Below the pieces are notes generated by a model that made no database searches, was not told the DNA's origin, and worked only from the letters and a program-made list of their open reading frames with translations. A program made the translations under genes and the position numbers. From assembly GCF_000373365.1 (NCBI RefSeq), contig NZ_KB891208.1, positions 248,001 through 312,000 of the forward strand: a stretch of DNA of 64,000 nucleotides, read 5' to 3'. This DNA is from Parafrankia discariae (GTDB lineage: Bacteria > Actinomycetota > Actinomycetes > Frankiales > Frankiaceae). Below are positions 1 through 9,312 of the stretch, one piece after another (within the stretch, counting starts at the first letter, position 1; each line of letters opens with the position of its first letter).

Positions 1-1041
1 TACGAGTACGACCCCGACAGCAGGTACCCCGACCGCCGGCACACCACCCCCGAGAAGCCCGGGTTCGACCAGCTCCAGACGCTCGCCGACTACCGCAACC
101 GCTACGGGCAGTACAAGGCCGACCCCGCGCTGCAGGCCGCCCACCACGTGGCCCCCTGGGTCGTCGCCTGGGACGACCACGAGGTCGAGAACAACTACGC
201 CGGTCTGGTCGACGAGAGCGGCGACACCGGCGACCGGCACCAGGACCGGCAGGCCTTCGCCCGGCAGCGGGCCGCCGCCTACCAGGCGTACTACGAGCAC
301 ATGCCGATCCGCGCCGAGCTCGACCCGGGCTCGCCGGACCTGCGGATCTACCGCCGGCTCACCTTCGGTGACCTGCTGACGCTCAACGTGATGGACACCC
401 GCCAGTACCGGACCCCGCAGCCCGGGTCGCCGGCGGACGGCATCGGTGCCGTCCGGCTGGGCGACGACAACACCGCCGGGACCATGTCCGGCACCGCCCA
501 GGAGGCCTGGCTCGTCGACGGCCTGCGCACCTCCCGCTCGCGCTGGAACGTCATCGCCCAGCAGACGATGGCCGCCCAGCTGCACGGCCAGCTCCCCGGC
601 TCCGAGGTGCTCACCAACCTCGACCAGAACGACGGCTACGTGCCCTACCGGACGCGCCTGCTCTCGGCCGTGCGCGACACCCGGGTCGCGAACCCGGTGC
701 TGCTCGCCGGGGACATCCACTGCGCCTGGGTGAACGACCTGCGGGTCGACTTCGACCGCCCGGAGACCCCGGTGATCGCCACCGAGTTCGTCTGCACGTC
801 GATCAGCTCGGGCTTCTTCCTCGTCAGCGAGGACTTCGTCCGGGAGAACAACGCGCGGCTCAACCCGCACGTGCGCTATTTCCGCGGTGATCTTCGGGGC
901 TACACCCGGGTCACCGTGACGCCCGAGGAGTGGCGGGCCGACATGCGGGTCGTCGAGACCATCGCCAGGCGCGACGCCCCCGCCTCGACTGACGCGACCT
1001 GGGTCGTCGAGGCCGGGACACCCGGCGCGCACGAGGCCTGA
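1..1041 (+). CDS. phoD: PhoD-family alkaline phosphatase, C-terminal part (cut by window edge)
   Basis: The frame is open from base 1 to a TGA at 1039-1041, so only the last 346 residues are present and the start lies outside the window. The PhoD signatures are clear: a WDDHEVENNYAG block near residue 56, where D and H are metal ligands in the family, and a GDIHCAWVNDL block near residue 237. PhoD enzymes are secreted, usually Tat-exported, metal-dependent phosphodiesterases/phosphomonoesterases that release phosphate from organic esters. The signal peptide cannot be seen here. The next gene on the same strand starts 110 bp later with its own ribosome binding site, so an operon is uncertain. 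Confidence 0.9.
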   Translation, partial: YEYDPDSRYPDRRHTTPEKPGFDQLQTLADYRNRYGQYKADPALQAAHHVAPWVVAWDDHEVENNYAGLVDESGDTGDRHQDRQAFARQRAAAYQAYYEHMPIRAELDPGSPDLRIYRRLTFGDLLTLNVMDTRQYRTPQPGSPADGIGAVRLGDDNTAGTMSGTAQEAWLVDGLRTSRSRWNVIAQQTMAAQLHGQLPGSEVLTNLDQNDGYVPYRTRLLSAVRDTRVANPVLLAGDIHCAWVNDLRVDFDRPETPVIATEFVCTSISSGFFLVSEDFVRENNARLNPHVRYFRGDLRGYTRVTVTPEEWRADMRVVETIARRDAPASTDATWVVEAGTPGAHEA

Positions 1042-1151
1042 GCGGCCCGCGGCCGCCGCGGATCGCCCGGGGTCGGCGGTGGGGCCGCGGGTGGCCGGTG
1101 GCCATAGGCTTTGCCGCGGCCGGCAGGGCGTCGGCGGGGAGGAAACGGCGG

Positions 1152-2102
1152 ATGACCGAGCCGGGCACGGCCAGCACCAGCACCGCGGCACGGGCCGAGG
1201 TACCCGACGCGGCGGTGGACCGATCGAGGCTCACCGTCGTGGTCAACCCGAAGGCCGGCGGCGGCCGGGCCGCGAAGGTCCTCGACGGCGTCCGCTCGGC
1301 GCTCGCCCGCTGGGCCGAGGACGTCTCCGTCGAGACGACGAAAAGCCTGGAGCACGCCGAGGAACTAGCCCGTTCGGCGGTCGCGGCGGGCCGGGTGACC
1401 GTCGCGTTGGGCGGTGACGGCCTGGTCGGCCGGGTGGCGGGCGCCGTCGCCCGGTCGGGCGGTGTGCTGGCCGTGCTGCCCGGTGGCCGCGGCAACGACT
1501 TCGCCCGTGGACTGGGCGTCCCGCGCGACCCGGCGCTCGCCGCCACCGCGCTCGTCGCGGCCGTGGAACGCCGGGTGGACCTGCCGGAGGCCAACGGGGT
1601 GCCGTTCGTCGGGATCGCCAGCCTCGGGTTCGACTCCGACGTCCAGGTGATCGCGAACCGGACGACCTGGCTGTCCGGTCAGAGCGTCTACACCTACGCG
1701 GCGTTGCGCGGGGTGGCGGCCTGGAAGCCGGCCCGGTTCACCGTCACCATCGACGACCAGCCGCCGCTGGAGCACGTCGGGTGGACGGTCGGCGCGGCGA
1801 ACGGGCCGTACTACGGCGGCGGGATGAAGTTCGCCCCGGATGCCGACATCGCCGACGGCCGCCTGGAGATCGTCCTGGTCGCGCGCACCGGGCGCCTCAC
1901 CTTCCTCCGGCTGTTCCCGCGCATCTTCTCCGGCCGGCACGTCGAGGTCCCCTACGTCCAGGTGCGGCGGGCCGAGCGGCTGGTCGTGGAGGCGGACCGT
2001 CCGTTCCAGGTCTACGCGGACGGCGACCCGATCGCCGACCTCCCGGCTGAGATCGTCGTGCGGCCCGGGGCTCTGCGCCTGCTCACGCCGCCCCAGGGCT
2101 GA
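1152..2102 (+). CDS. Diacylglycerol kinase catalytic-domain lipid kinase (DagK/YegS-like)
   Basis: 316 residues. It should phosphorylate a lipid such as diacylglycerol using ATP at the membrane surface. The N-terminal VVNPKAGGG block, the GGDG nucleotide-binding motif and the following LPGGRGNDFARGLG block are those of the DAGK catalytic family. The C-terminal YADGDPI segment matches the end of the fold. An in-frame ATG lies further upstream at 1098, but GGGGAGGA at 1136-1143 sits 8 nt before the ATG at 1152, so I chose 1152. Bacterial members can act on diacylglycerol, sphingoid-like or phosphatidylglycerol-derived lipids, and the sequence does not decide which. Confidence 0.9.
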   Translation: MTEPGTASTSTAARAEVPDAAVDRSRLTVVVNPKAGGGRAAKVLDGVRSALARWAEDVSVETTKSLEHAEELARSAVAAGRVTVALGGDGLVGRVAGAVARSGGVLAVLPGGRGNDFARGLGVPRDPALAATALVAAVERRVDLPEANGVPFVGIASLGFDSDVQVIANRTTWLSGQSVYTYAALRGVAAWKPARFTVTIDDQPPLEHVGWTVGAANGPYYGGGMKFAPDADIADGRLEIVLVARTGRLTFLRLFPRIFSGRHVEVPYVQVRRAERLVVEADRPFQVYADGDPIADLPAEIVVRPGALRLLTPPQG

Positions 2103-2117
2103 ACCGGCTGGCGGGGG

Positions 2118-3803
2118 CTAGCGCAGCTCGGGGGTGGCGTGGTAGTCGGCGGCGCCGGCGACCTCCGGGTAGTGCAGGTCGAAGGCGGGGCGCTCGGAGC
2201 GGATGCGCGGCAGCTCGTGGAAGTTGTGCCGGGGCGGCGGGCACGACGTCGCCCACTCGAGGGAGTTCCCGTATCCCCACGGGTCGTCGACGACGGAGAG
2301 CGGGCCGCGGCGGTAGGAATTCCACACGTTGTACATGAAAGGCAGCGTGGAGACCCCGAGCAGGAAACTGCCGGCGGTCGAGATCGTGTTCAGCGTGGTG
2401 AATCCGTCATTCGGCCCGTAGTCGGCGTACCGTCGGGGCATCCCCTGCATGCCGAGCCAGTGCTGTACCAGGAACGTCAGGTGGAAACCGAGGAAGACGG
2501 TCCAGAAGTGGATCTTCCCGAGTCGGTCGTCCATCATCCGGCCGGTCAGCTTGGGGAACCAGAAGTACGTGCCGGCGAACGCCGCGAAGACGACCGTCCC
2601 GAACACCACGTAGTGGAAGTGGGCGACGACGAAGTAGCTGTCGCTGACGTGGAAGTCGATCGGCGGGCTCGCGAGCAGCACCCCGGTCAGCCCACCGAAC
2701 AGGAACGTCACGAGGAACCCGAGGCAGAACATCATCGGGGTCTCGAAGCTCAGGTTGCCCCGCCACATCGTCCCGATCCAGTTGAAGAACTTGATGCCGG
2801 TCGGGACGGCGATCAGGAACGACATCACGGCGAAGAAGGGCAGCAGCACCGCGCCGGTGACGAACATGTGGTGGGCCCAGACCACGATCGACAGGGCGCC
2901 GATGGCGATGGTGGCGAACACCAGGCCCTTGTAGCCGAAGACGGGCTTTCGGGAGAAGACCGGGATGATCTCGCTGATGACGCCGAAGAACGGCAGGGCG
3001 ATGATGTAGACCTCGGGATGCCCGAAGAACCAGAACAGGTGCTGCCAGAGGATGGCGCCGCCGTTCTCCGAGTCGAACACGTGGGCGCCGAAGCGCCGGT
3101 CTGCCTCCAGCGACAGCAGGGCCCCGGCCAGCACCGGGAACGCGACGATCACCAGCACGGACGTCACGAGGAACGTCCAGCAGAAGATCGGCAGACGGAA
3201 CATCGTCATGCCCGGGCCGCGCAGGGTCAGCATCGTGGTGATCATGTTGACCGCGCCGAGGATGGTCCCGAGCCCGGAGACGACGAGGCCCAGGATCCAC
3301 ATGTCCGCCCCGACCGACGGGCTGAACGTCTTGTTGTTCAGCGGGGCGTAGGCGAACCAGCCGAAGTCCGCGGCGCCGTCCGGGCTGAGGAAGCCGGCGA
3401 CGACCATCAGCCCGCCGAACAGGAAGAACCAGTACGAAAGGGCGTTCAGCCGGGGGAAGGCGACGTCCGGAGACCCGATCTGCAGCGGTATGAGGAAGTT
3501 CGCGAAGGCGAAGGCCAGCGGCGTCGCGAACAGCAGCAGCATGAGCGTGCCGTGCAGCGTGAAGAGCTGGTTGTACTGCTCGTTCGAGAAGTACTGCAGA
3601 CCCGGCCGGGCCAGCTCGGCGCGCATCATCATCGCCAGGATTCCGGCGAAGACGAAGAACCCGAAAGACGTCACCGCGTACAGGACGGCGATGTCCTTGT
3701 GTGAAGTGGTGCGAAGGTATCCCAGTATGTTCGTGCGCGGCCGGAGGTGCCCGGGTTCGGCCTGTTCGACGGCGTGGCCGGACGGCTCGCGCAGAATTGT
3801 CAC
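2118..3803 (-). CDS. ctaD: Cytochrome c oxidase subunit I (aa3-type)
   Basis: 561 residues, normal for actinobacterial CtaD. It is the catalytic subunit of the aa3 terminal oxidase, which reduces O2 to water and pumps protons in the cytoplasmic membrane. Twelve hydrophobic helices are recognisable. The FGHPEVYI block holds the CuB histidine and the cross-linked tyrosine, WAHHMF holds the CuB histidine pair, and HFHYV near residue 394 holds the heme ligands. The start is a GTG preceded by GGGAG. The other oxidase subunits are not adjacent, which is common in actinobacteria. It is convergent with the lipid kinase at a 15-bp gap. Confidence 0.97.
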   Translation of the reverse strand: MTILREPSGHAVEQAEPGHLRPRTNILGYLRTTSHKDIAVLYAVTSFGFFVFAGILAMMMRAELARPGLQYFSNEQYNQLFTLHGTLMLLLFATPLAFAFANFLIPLQIGSPDVAFPRLNALSYWFFLFGGLMVVAGFLSPDGAADFGWFAYAPLNNKTFSPSVGADMWILGLVVSGLGTILGAVNMITTMLTLRGPGMTMFRLPIFCWTFLVTSVLVIVAFPVLAGALLSLEADRRFGAHVFDSENGGAILWQHLFWFFGHPEVYIIALPFFGVISEIIPVFSRKPVFGYKGLVFATIAIGALSIVVWAHHMFVTGAVLLPFFAVMSFLIAVPTGIKFFNWIGTMWRGNLSFETPMMFCLGFLVTFLFGGLTGVLLASPPIDFHVSDSYFVVAHFHYVVFGTVVFAAFAGTYFWFPKLTGRMMDDRLGKIHFWTVFLGFHLTFLVQHWLGMQGMPRRYADYGPNDGFTTLNTISTAGSFLLGVSTLPFMYNVWNSYRRGPLSVVDDPWGYGNSLEWATSCPPPRHNFHELPRIRSERPAFDLHYPEVAGAADYHATPELR

Positions 3804-3923
3804 TCCGGCTCCCGGCTCTGACCTGTCGAACGGGCGGGCGCCAGAATCGTAGCGCGCTGAAAGGTGCCGTACATTCGATCGCGGGACCGGCGCCGGTTCA
3901 TGTCGCCGCCGCGGCCGGACCGC

Positions 3924-3967
3924 CCGGCGTCCCGGCAGGCCAGGTTAACGGCCTGCCGGGACGCCGG
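3924..3967. terminator. Perfect 18-bp hairpin terminator downstream of the DUF6758 gene
   Basis: Bases 3924-3941 and 3950-3967 are exact reverse complements, separated by an 8-nt AT-rich loop (aggttaac). It lies 76 bp past the stop of the minus-strand DUF6758 gene and ahead of ctaD, where it would keep that transcript out of ctaD. There is no U-tract, which is usual for actinobacterial terminators. The rest of 3804-4042 holds two copies of a gggtcggtgttcggg direct repeat (about 3988 and 4012) and the ctaD promoter region. Confidence 0.7.
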
Positions 3968-4042
3968 CCCGGATGAGCACTCGGCTCGGGTCGGTGTTCG
4001 GGGTCGGGTCGGGTCGGTGTTCGGGTCGGGCGGGCGCTCGGG

Positions 4043-4672
4043 TCAGCGCGTCGACAGGTGCGAGCCGGGCGCGCCGAACAGCAGCCGGTCGACCAGCCGC
4101 GGATCGTCGCGCAGGTCCTCCATGACGAGATGCTCGAGCAGCAGCAGCGCCGCGTCCGCCGGCCACAGCACGCACCACAGCCAGACACCCAGCGCCTCGC
4201 CGACGAACGCCGCCCGGTCGGGCGGTGCGGCTATCGGCCAGAGCGCCGTCGGGTGCCCCGCCGCCTCGATCTTGGCCTCGGGCACCTCGTCGAGACGCTC
4301 CGGATCCGGCACCGTCAGCCCGGCCAGCCGGCTGCCCAGGCCCACCCGCGGTGTCTCGGCCACCAGCACCATCTCCGCCGGCCCGCCGACCGGCGACGGC
4401 CCGCTCGCGGCGAACGCGGTCGCGTGCGCGCCGGTCCGCTCGTCACCCGCCCAGCCGACGCCGCTCACGAACCAGTGGACCGGCATCGGGGACGGCAGCC
4501 ACACCGGCACCCGGCTGCTGCGCCCCAGGGACCGCAGCACCTGCTCACGAGAGGACCGTGCCTCGTGGAAGGGCTCGACATCGCCGTGCGACTCGCACCG
4601 CCACCTGTCACTCCACAGGTTCGGCGGCACCAGGCCGCCCAGACACGCCGGGCATACCGGCGGGGCGGTCAC
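4043..4672 (-). CDS. DUF6758 family protein
   Basis: 209 residues. The pattern matches the actinobacterial DUF6758 family of unknown function. A short N-terminal zinc-ribbon-like part (CPAC, then WRCESHGD) is followed by a VPVWLPSPMPVHWFVSGVGW block and a C-terminal VGEALGVWLWCVLWPADAALL segment. The frame stays open far upstream to 4951, but family proteins begin just before the CPxC motif, so I placed the start at the GTG at 4672. No good ribosome binding site is visible, so the start is moderately certain. The function is not known and the context gives no clear hint. Confidence 0.8.
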   Translation of the reverse strand: MTAPPVCPACLGGLVPPNLWSDRWRCESHGDVEPFHEARSSREQVLRSLGRSSRVPVWLPSPMPVHWFVSGVGWAGDERTGAHATAFAASGPSPVGGPAEMVLVAETPRVGLGSRLAGLTVPDPERLDEVPEAKIEAAGHPTALWPIAAPPDRAAFVGEALGVWLWCVLWPADAALLLLEHLVMEDLRDDPRLVDRLLFGAPGSHLSTR

Positions 4673-5022
4673 CGCCCGCCGCCGGGCGACGCGGGGAGTG
4701 AGCTTTTTTTGGGGGGTCCGCTCCCGGGGGGTCCCTCCAGGGACGACCCGTTCCCGGATATCTCGGTCTCCGGGCGACCGATGGTGCGAGTTACGACAGT
4801 CGGAGCCACAGTCATCCTCCGCCTCCACGTGCGGCTGGTGGACGATTGATGCCCAGCCAGCCCGGTTCTGATGCTTGGGCGGCGGGACTTGTCCACCTCG
4901 GTGGCAGATGTCGGTCGACCCGCCCGGACGTCGCGCCGGGCCGTGACACACCGGTCGCCATCAGGCATCCCGGTGGCGGGGAGTGGCGGCTCCGGCCGGC
5001 TTTTCCAGCCGGCCGCGGGGAG
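4673..5022. other. Intergenic stretch between DUF6758 and gabT
   Basis: 350 bp without a gene I can support. It must contain the DUF6758 promoter (minus strand). It includes an unusual homopolymer pair, seven Ts followed by six Gs near 4704-4716, and near its right end the gabT terminator hairpin. I see no conserved protein in any frame. Confidence 0.5.
4993..5015 (-). terminator. Hairpin after gabT
   Basis: An 8-bp stem (4993-5000 with 5008-5015, cggccggc/gccggccg) encloses a 7-nt loop. On the minus strand it begins 8 bp past the stop codon of the aminotransferase gene, the right place for its terminator. Confidence 0.55.
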
Positions 5023-6435
5023 TCAGGCGCGGGGGTGGTGACCGGCGAGGTGGGCGAAGACCTCGTCCAGGATGTCCAGGCCCTCCAGAAGGAGGTTGTC
5101 GGGGATCACGAGGGGGGGCAGCAGGCGCAGCACGTTCCCCCAGGTGCCCGCGGTGAGCAGGACGAGCCCGCGGCGGTGGGCCTCGGCCGCCGCGGCCACC
5201 GTCACCATCCGGTCGGGCGCGGGCGGGCCGGGTGGGGCTCCCTCGGCCGGGTCGGCGACGAGTTCGAGCGCGAGCATCGCGCCGCGGCCGCGGACGTCCC
5301 CGACGAACGAGTACCGGTCGCGCAGGGCGAGCAGCCGGGGCAGCGCGAGCCGCTCGATGTGGCGGGCGCGGCCGGTGAGGTTCTCACGTTCGATGGTGGC
5401 GATCGCGCCGAGCGCGGCGGCGCAGGCGAGCGGGTTGCCGCCGTAGGTCCCGCCGAGTCCGCCGACATGGGGTGAGTCCATGATCTCCGCGCGCCCGGTG
5501 ACCGCGGCGAGCGGCAGGCCGCCGGCGATGCCCTTCGCGGTGACGATCAGATCCGGGACGACGCCCTCGTGTTCGCAAGCGAACATGTCGCCGGTGCGGG
5601 CGAAGCCGGTCTGGACCTCGTCGGCGACGAACACGATCCCGGAGGCCGCGCAGAACTCGGCCAGCCGGGGCAGGAAGCCGGTGCCGGGGACGATGAAGCC
5701 GCCCTCGCCCTGGATCGGCTCGATGACGAGCGCGGCGACGTTCTCCGCGCCGATCTCCGCGGTGATCGTCTCCACCACCTGGGCCGCGGCCTGCTCCCCG
5801 CACGCGGCGGGGCCGCCCGGCCAGCGGTAGGGGTAGGCCATCGGCATCCGGTAGATCTCCGGGGCGAACGGCCCGAAGCTGTGCTTGTAGGGCATGGACT
5901 TCGCGGTCAGCGCCATCGTCAGGTTGGTCCGGCCGTGGTAGGCGTGCGAGAACGCCACGACGGCGGACCGCCCGGTGTGGGCGCGGGCGATCTTCACGGC
6001 GTTCTCGACCGCCTCGGCGCCCGAGTTGAACAGCGCGGAGCGCTTCTCGTGCCGCCCCGGGGTGAGCCGGGCGAGTTCCTCGCAGACGGCGACGTAGCCC
6101 TCGTAGGGGGTCACCATGAAACAGGTGTGGGTGAACAGCCCGGCCTGCGCGCGCACGTTGTCGACGACGCTGTCGGCGGCGTTGCCGACGTTCACCACCG
6201 CGATGCCGGAGCCGAAGTCGATCAGCGAGTTCCCGTCGACGTCCACCAGCACGCCGCCGCCGGCCGCGGCGACGTAGACGGGCAGGGTCTCGCCGACCCC
6301 GCGGGCCACCGCCCGGGAACGGCGCTCCGCCAGTTCCACCGAGCGCGGCCCGGGTACGGCGGTGACCAGCCGGCGGACCTGAGGCAGTCCGGGCCCGCCA
6401 CTCGGGGGCGGCTGAGCCTGGCCGGTCTCACTCAT
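5023..6435 (-). CDS. gabT: 4-aminobutyrate aminotransferase (class III, PLP-dependent)
   Basis: 470 residues. It transfers the amino group of GABA to 2-oxoglutarate, giving succinic semialdehyde and glutamate. Class III aminotransferase features are present in order: LIDFGSGIAVVNVGN, FNSGAEAVENAVKIAR (PLP phosphate loop), FSHAYHGRTNLTMALT, FVADEVQTGFARTG (the D that binds the PLP ring nitrogen) and VTAKGIAGGLPLAAV, whose K is the Schiff-base lysine. The frame continues far upstream, but the ATG at 6435 has an ideal AGGAGAG just before it and a family-typical N terminus. It is divergent from an aldehyde dehydrogenase that could oxidise its product. Confidence 0.95.
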   Translation of the reverse strand: MSETGQAQPPPSGGPGLPQVRRLVTAVPGPRSVELAERRSRAVARGVGETLPVYVAAAGGGVLVDVDGNSLIDFGSGIAVVNVGNAADSVVDNVRAQAGLFTHTCFMVTPYEGYVAVCEELARLTPGRHEKRSALFNSGAEAVENAVKIARAHTGRSAVVAFSHAYHGRTNLTMALTAKSMPYKHSFGPFAPEIYRMPMAYPYRWPGGPAACGEQAAAQVVETITAEIGAENVAALVIEPIQGEGGFIVPGTGFLPRLAEFCAASGIVFVADEVQTGFARTGDMFACEHEGVVPDLIVTAKGIAGGLPLAAVTGRAEIMDSPHVGGLGGTYGGNPLACAAALGAIATIERENLTGRARHIERLALPRLLALRDRYSFVGDVRGRGAMLALELVADPAEGAPPGPPAPDRMVTVAAAAEAHRRGLVLLTAGTWGNVLRLLPPLVIPDNLLLEGLDILDEVFAHLAGHHPRA

Positions 6436-6858
6436 GATCTCTCCTGCCTGGCGCAGCCCCGATCGGTCCCCGCTCGCCGCTCGCCGCTCGGTGTCCGTGG
6501 CCCGTGGTCCGTGGTCCGTGGTCCGCCTGAGCGCCGGCCCCGCCAACATACGTCCCGCCGGCCGGACGCGATCAGTCCACGCCGGGCCACGCCCGGCGGC
6601 GTCCGGTTGTCTCTGTGTGGGGTCTCGGAGCTCCGTTGGTGAGGTCCCGAATGAGTGGCGGTGTTCCCGTCGTGGACACTTGTTGTCCTGTGGGGTCGGG
6701 TGGCGCGGGGGACATCGGCGAATCCGCGCGTCCGCGTCCGGTTCGGCTGCGTGCGGGCCGGAAGGGGCCACGATGATTCCGCTGATCATGCGGGACGGGC
6801 GCCGGGCCGGAAGGACGCCCGGGACGTTCACCGCCGTCGGTGAGGAGAAGGTGGTCCT
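6436..6858. promoter_or_regulatory. Divergent promoter region gabT / aldehyde dehydrogenase, with heptamer repeats
   Basis: 423 bp separating the two divergent genes, so both promoters should lie here. Near the gabT side there are five tandem heptamers (gtccgtg, gcccgtg, gtccgtg, gtccgtg, gtccgcc) at 6493-6527. I could not assign convincing -35/-10 boxes. An open frame running to 6862 shows no recognisable protein. Confidence 0.45.
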
Positions 6859-8469
6859 GTGATCGACGACGGCCTTCCGGGATGGTCCGGCGCGGGCGCC
6901 GGCACCAGCGCGGGGACGGCGACCGACGGCACCATCCGGGTCGCCGGCAGAACCACGGGCCCGGGCGGTGACGGCCCCGGTGGCGGCGCCAGCGGTGGTT
7001 CGGGTGGCGGCTCGGGCGGTGGGGGCAGGATGTCGGCGACGCGGTTCTGGGTGGCGGGCCGGCGCCGCTCGGCGGCCGAGGTGTTCGAGGTCCGCAGCCC
7101 GTTCGACGGGCGGCTCGTCGGCACGGTCGCCCGGCCGGGCGACGGCGACGTCGAGGACGCGCTGGTCGCCGCCGTCCGCGCGGCGCCCGCCTGCGCGGCG
7201 CTTCCCGCCCATGTCAGAGCCGGCGCGCTCAGCAGCGTGTCGCGGGCGATCGCCCGGCGCGGGGACGAGATCGCCAGCCTGATCACCAGCGAGTCCGGCA
7301 AGCCGATCACCTGGGCGCGGGCCGAGGTGGCGCGGGCGTCCTCGACCTTCCGGTGGGGCGCGGAGGAGGCCAGGCGGTTCGCCGGCGACCTCGACCGGCT
7401 CGACACCGACCCGACCGGCGAGGGCCGGATCGCCCTGACCAGGCGGTTCCCGATCGGCCCGGTGCTGGGCATCACGCCGTTCAACTTTCCGCTGAACCTC
7501 GTCGCGCACAAGGTGGCGCCCGCGATCGCGGCGGGCGCGCCGATCGTGGTGAAGCCCGCGCCGCGCACACCGCTGTCGGCCCTGCTGCTCGGCGAGCTGC
7601 TCGCCGACACCGATCTGCCCGAGGGCGCCTGGTCGGTGCTGCCCGTCGCCGACGACCGGATGCCCGCCCTGGTCGCCGACCCACGGCTGCCGGTGGTGTC
7701 CTTCACCGGGTCGGGGCGGGTCGGCTGGGCGATCCGGGACGCCGTCCCGCGCAAGCACGTCGTGCTCGAACTGGGCGGGAACGCGGCGGTACTGATCGCG
7801 GCGGACTACGCCAGCCCCGCCGACCTGCGCCACGCCGCCCGCCGGATCGCGCTGTTCTCGAACTACCAGGCCGGCCAGTCGTGCGTCGCCGTGCAGCGGG
7901 TGTTCGTCGACCGCTCGCTGTTCGGCCGGGCCCGCGAGGAGATCGTGACGGCCGTCCTCGAGCTGCGCGGCGGGGATCCGGCCGACCCGGCCACCGACAT
8001 CGGCCCGCTGATCGACATCCCGGCGGCGGAGCGGGTCGAGGCCTGGGTGAGCGAGGCCGTGGCCCGCGGCGCGACAGTGCTCTGCGGGGGCATCCGGCAG
8101 GGGACGGCGTTCGCGCCCACCGTGCTAACCGGCGTGCCGCGGGACGCGGCGGTGGTGCGCGAGGAGGTGTTCGGCCCCGTGCTGGTGCTCGAACCGGTCG
8201 ACGGCCTGGACGACGGCCTCGCCCGCGTCAACGACAGCTCCTACGGGCTGCAGGCCGGCGTGTTCACCCACGATCTGGCCACGGCCTTCCGCGCCCACCG
8301 CACGCTGGCCGTCGGCGGTGTGATCGTCGGGGACGTCCCGTCCTACCGCGCCGACCAGCTGCCCTACGGCGGGGTGAAGGGCTCCGGGCTCGGCCGGGAG
8401 GGCGTCAGCTCCGCGATGGCCGACCTGACCGTCGAACGGGTGATGGTGCTGGCCGGCGTCGAGCTCTGA
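6859..8469 (+). CDS. Aldehyde dehydrogenase, probable succinate-semialdehyde dehydrogenase
   Basis: 536 residues. NAD(P)-dependent oxidation of an aldehyde to the acid; with the divergent gabT, succinic semialdehyde to succinate is the natural guess. ALDH landmarks: TPFNFPLNLVAHKVAPA, VVKPAPRTPLSALL, VSFTGSGRVGW (nucleotide binding), LELGG (general base E) and GQSC (catalytic cysteine), then the C-terminal LPYGGVKGSGLGREG. GTG at 6859 has GAGGAGAAGG 7-8 nt upstream. An ATG at 7030 (protein MSATRFWVAG) would remove a Gly/Ser-rich 57-residue leader and matches the usual family start, so the true start is open. GabD is plausible but not proven. Confidence 0.88.
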   Translation: MIDDGLPGWSGAGAGTSAGTATDGTIRVAGRTTGPGGDGPGGGASGGSGGGSGGGGRMSATRFWVAGRRRSAAEVFEVRSPFDGRLVGTVARPGDGDVEDALVAAVRAAPACAALPAHVRAGALSSVSRAIARRGDEIASLITSESGKPITWARAEVARASSTFRWGAEEARRFAGDLDRLDTDPTGEGRIALTRRFPIGPVLGITPFNFPLNLVAHKVAPAIAAGAPIVVKPAPRTPLSALLLGELLADTDLPEGAWSVLPVADDRMPALVADPRLPVVSFTGSGRVGWAIRDAVPRKHVVLELGGNAAVLIAADYASPADLRHAARRIALFSNYQAGQSCVAVQRVFVDRSLFGRAREEIVTAVLELRGGDPADPATDIGPLIDIPAAERVEAWVSEAVARGATVLCGGIRQGTAFAPTVLTGVPRDAAVVREEVFGPVLVLEPVDGLDDGLARVNDSSYGLQAGVFTHDLATAFRAHRTLAVGGVIVGDVPSYRADQLPYGGVKGSGLGREGVSSAMADLTVERVMVLAGVEL

Positions 8470-8498
8470 GTCACCCGGCCGCCGAACCGCCGTGGGGC

Positions 8499-9248
8499 TC
8501 AGTCCAGGCCGACCTCGGCGCGGTCGGGGTCCCGGAGGTCCGTACCGGCGTCCAGCCAGCGCTGGCGCATGGCCGTCGCGCCGTGCACCCGCTTGTAGGC
8601 GGCCTCGTTGGGAGTCATCGGGAACAGCGGAAGGAAGTGGACGGGCGCCGGCGCGCCCGCCGGGCGGGTGGCGCCCCCGGCGGCGGCCGCGGCGGGATCC
8701 TCGGCGGCGAGCTCCAGGTCGGGGACCAGCCCGCCGGGCTCACCGATCAGGACGGCGGTGAACCGCGCACCGTCCCACAGCGGCTCGCCGAGGTCGAGCC
8801 CGGCACCGGCGACCACCGGACGTCCCTCGACGACCGGCACGGCGGCGAGCACGGCCAGCACCCGGGCCGTGCCCTCGCGGTGCCCGCGCAGTGACAGGAC
8901 GAGCTCGGCCCGCGGGCCGGCCGGGTCGCGCACGGTGGCCTCCGGCGGCGTCATCGGCTCACGGGCCATCCCGAGGGTCACATAGCGGACCACGCCGTCG
9001 GGGTCGGGCCCGAAGCGGAGGATCTCGATCGGCTCGGTGCCGAGGAAGGTGACGCCGGCCCGGCCGGTGTCCGGGCCGAACCGGCCGGTCAGGTGCCGCT
9101 CGACGCGCCGCAGCACCTCGTCGGGGCCGAGGTCCGCCGCGAGGCCGGCGCCTGTTCCGACATCCCTTCCGGCGTACGTGGAGCTGTCGCGCGGCAGGCT
9201 GTCGTACATCGGATCGTCGTCGTGGGTGGGATCGTCGGTTGCGCTCAT
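8499..9248 (-). CDS. Suppressor of fused (SUFU) domain protein
   Basis: 249 residues. The core (VTFLGTEPIEILRFGPDPDG, LGMAREPMTPP, RAELVLSLRG, GEPLWDGARFTAVL) and the C-terminal PLFPMTPNEAAYKRVHGA block match the bacterial SUFU family. This family is found in actinobacteria, sometimes with immunity or stress loci, and its biochemical role there is not established. An Ala/Gly-rich insertion separates the two halves near residue 195. The start at 9248 follows a TANNNT box by 8 nt with no Shine-Dalgarno, so the message may be leaderless. It is divergent from a TerD-family gene. Confidence 0.85.
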   Translation of the reverse strand: MSATDDPTHDDDPMYDSLPRDSSTYAGRDVGTGAGLAADLGPDEVLRRVERHLTGRFGPDTGRAGVTFLGTEPIEILRFGPDPDGVVRYVTLGMAREPMTPPEATVRDPAGPRAELVLSLRGHREGTARVLAVLAAVPVVEGRPVVAGAGLDLGEPLWDGARFTAVLIGEPGGLVPDLELAAEDPAAAAAGGATRPAGAPAPVHFLPLFPMTPNEAAYKRVHGATAMRQRWLDAGTDLRDPDRAEVGLD

Positions 9249-9256
9249 AGCGGTCG

Positions 9257-9262
9257 ATCGTA
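9257..9262 (-). promoter_or_regulatory. Likely -10 box of the SUFU gene
   Basis: TACGAT on the minus strand, 8 nt before the ATG at 9248. The gene has no Shine-Dalgarno, so transcription probably starts at or next to the start codon. Confidence 0.4.
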
Positions 9263-9312
9263 GGATCGCGACGCCGCGGCAGTTCGTTGTGACGGCGGAT
9301 GGGAGGGCCCAC

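Noticed and set aside
4700-4720. Poly-T/poly-G run as an intrinsic terminator
   Set aside because: No stem lies directly before the T-run on either strand, and it is not placed after a gene end.
6436-7833. Open frame extending the GABA aminotransferase N terminus by more than 460 codons
   Set aside because: The extension is low-complexity and overlaps the divergent aldehyde dehydrogenase gene. ATG 6435 has a proper ribosome site and gives the normal family length.
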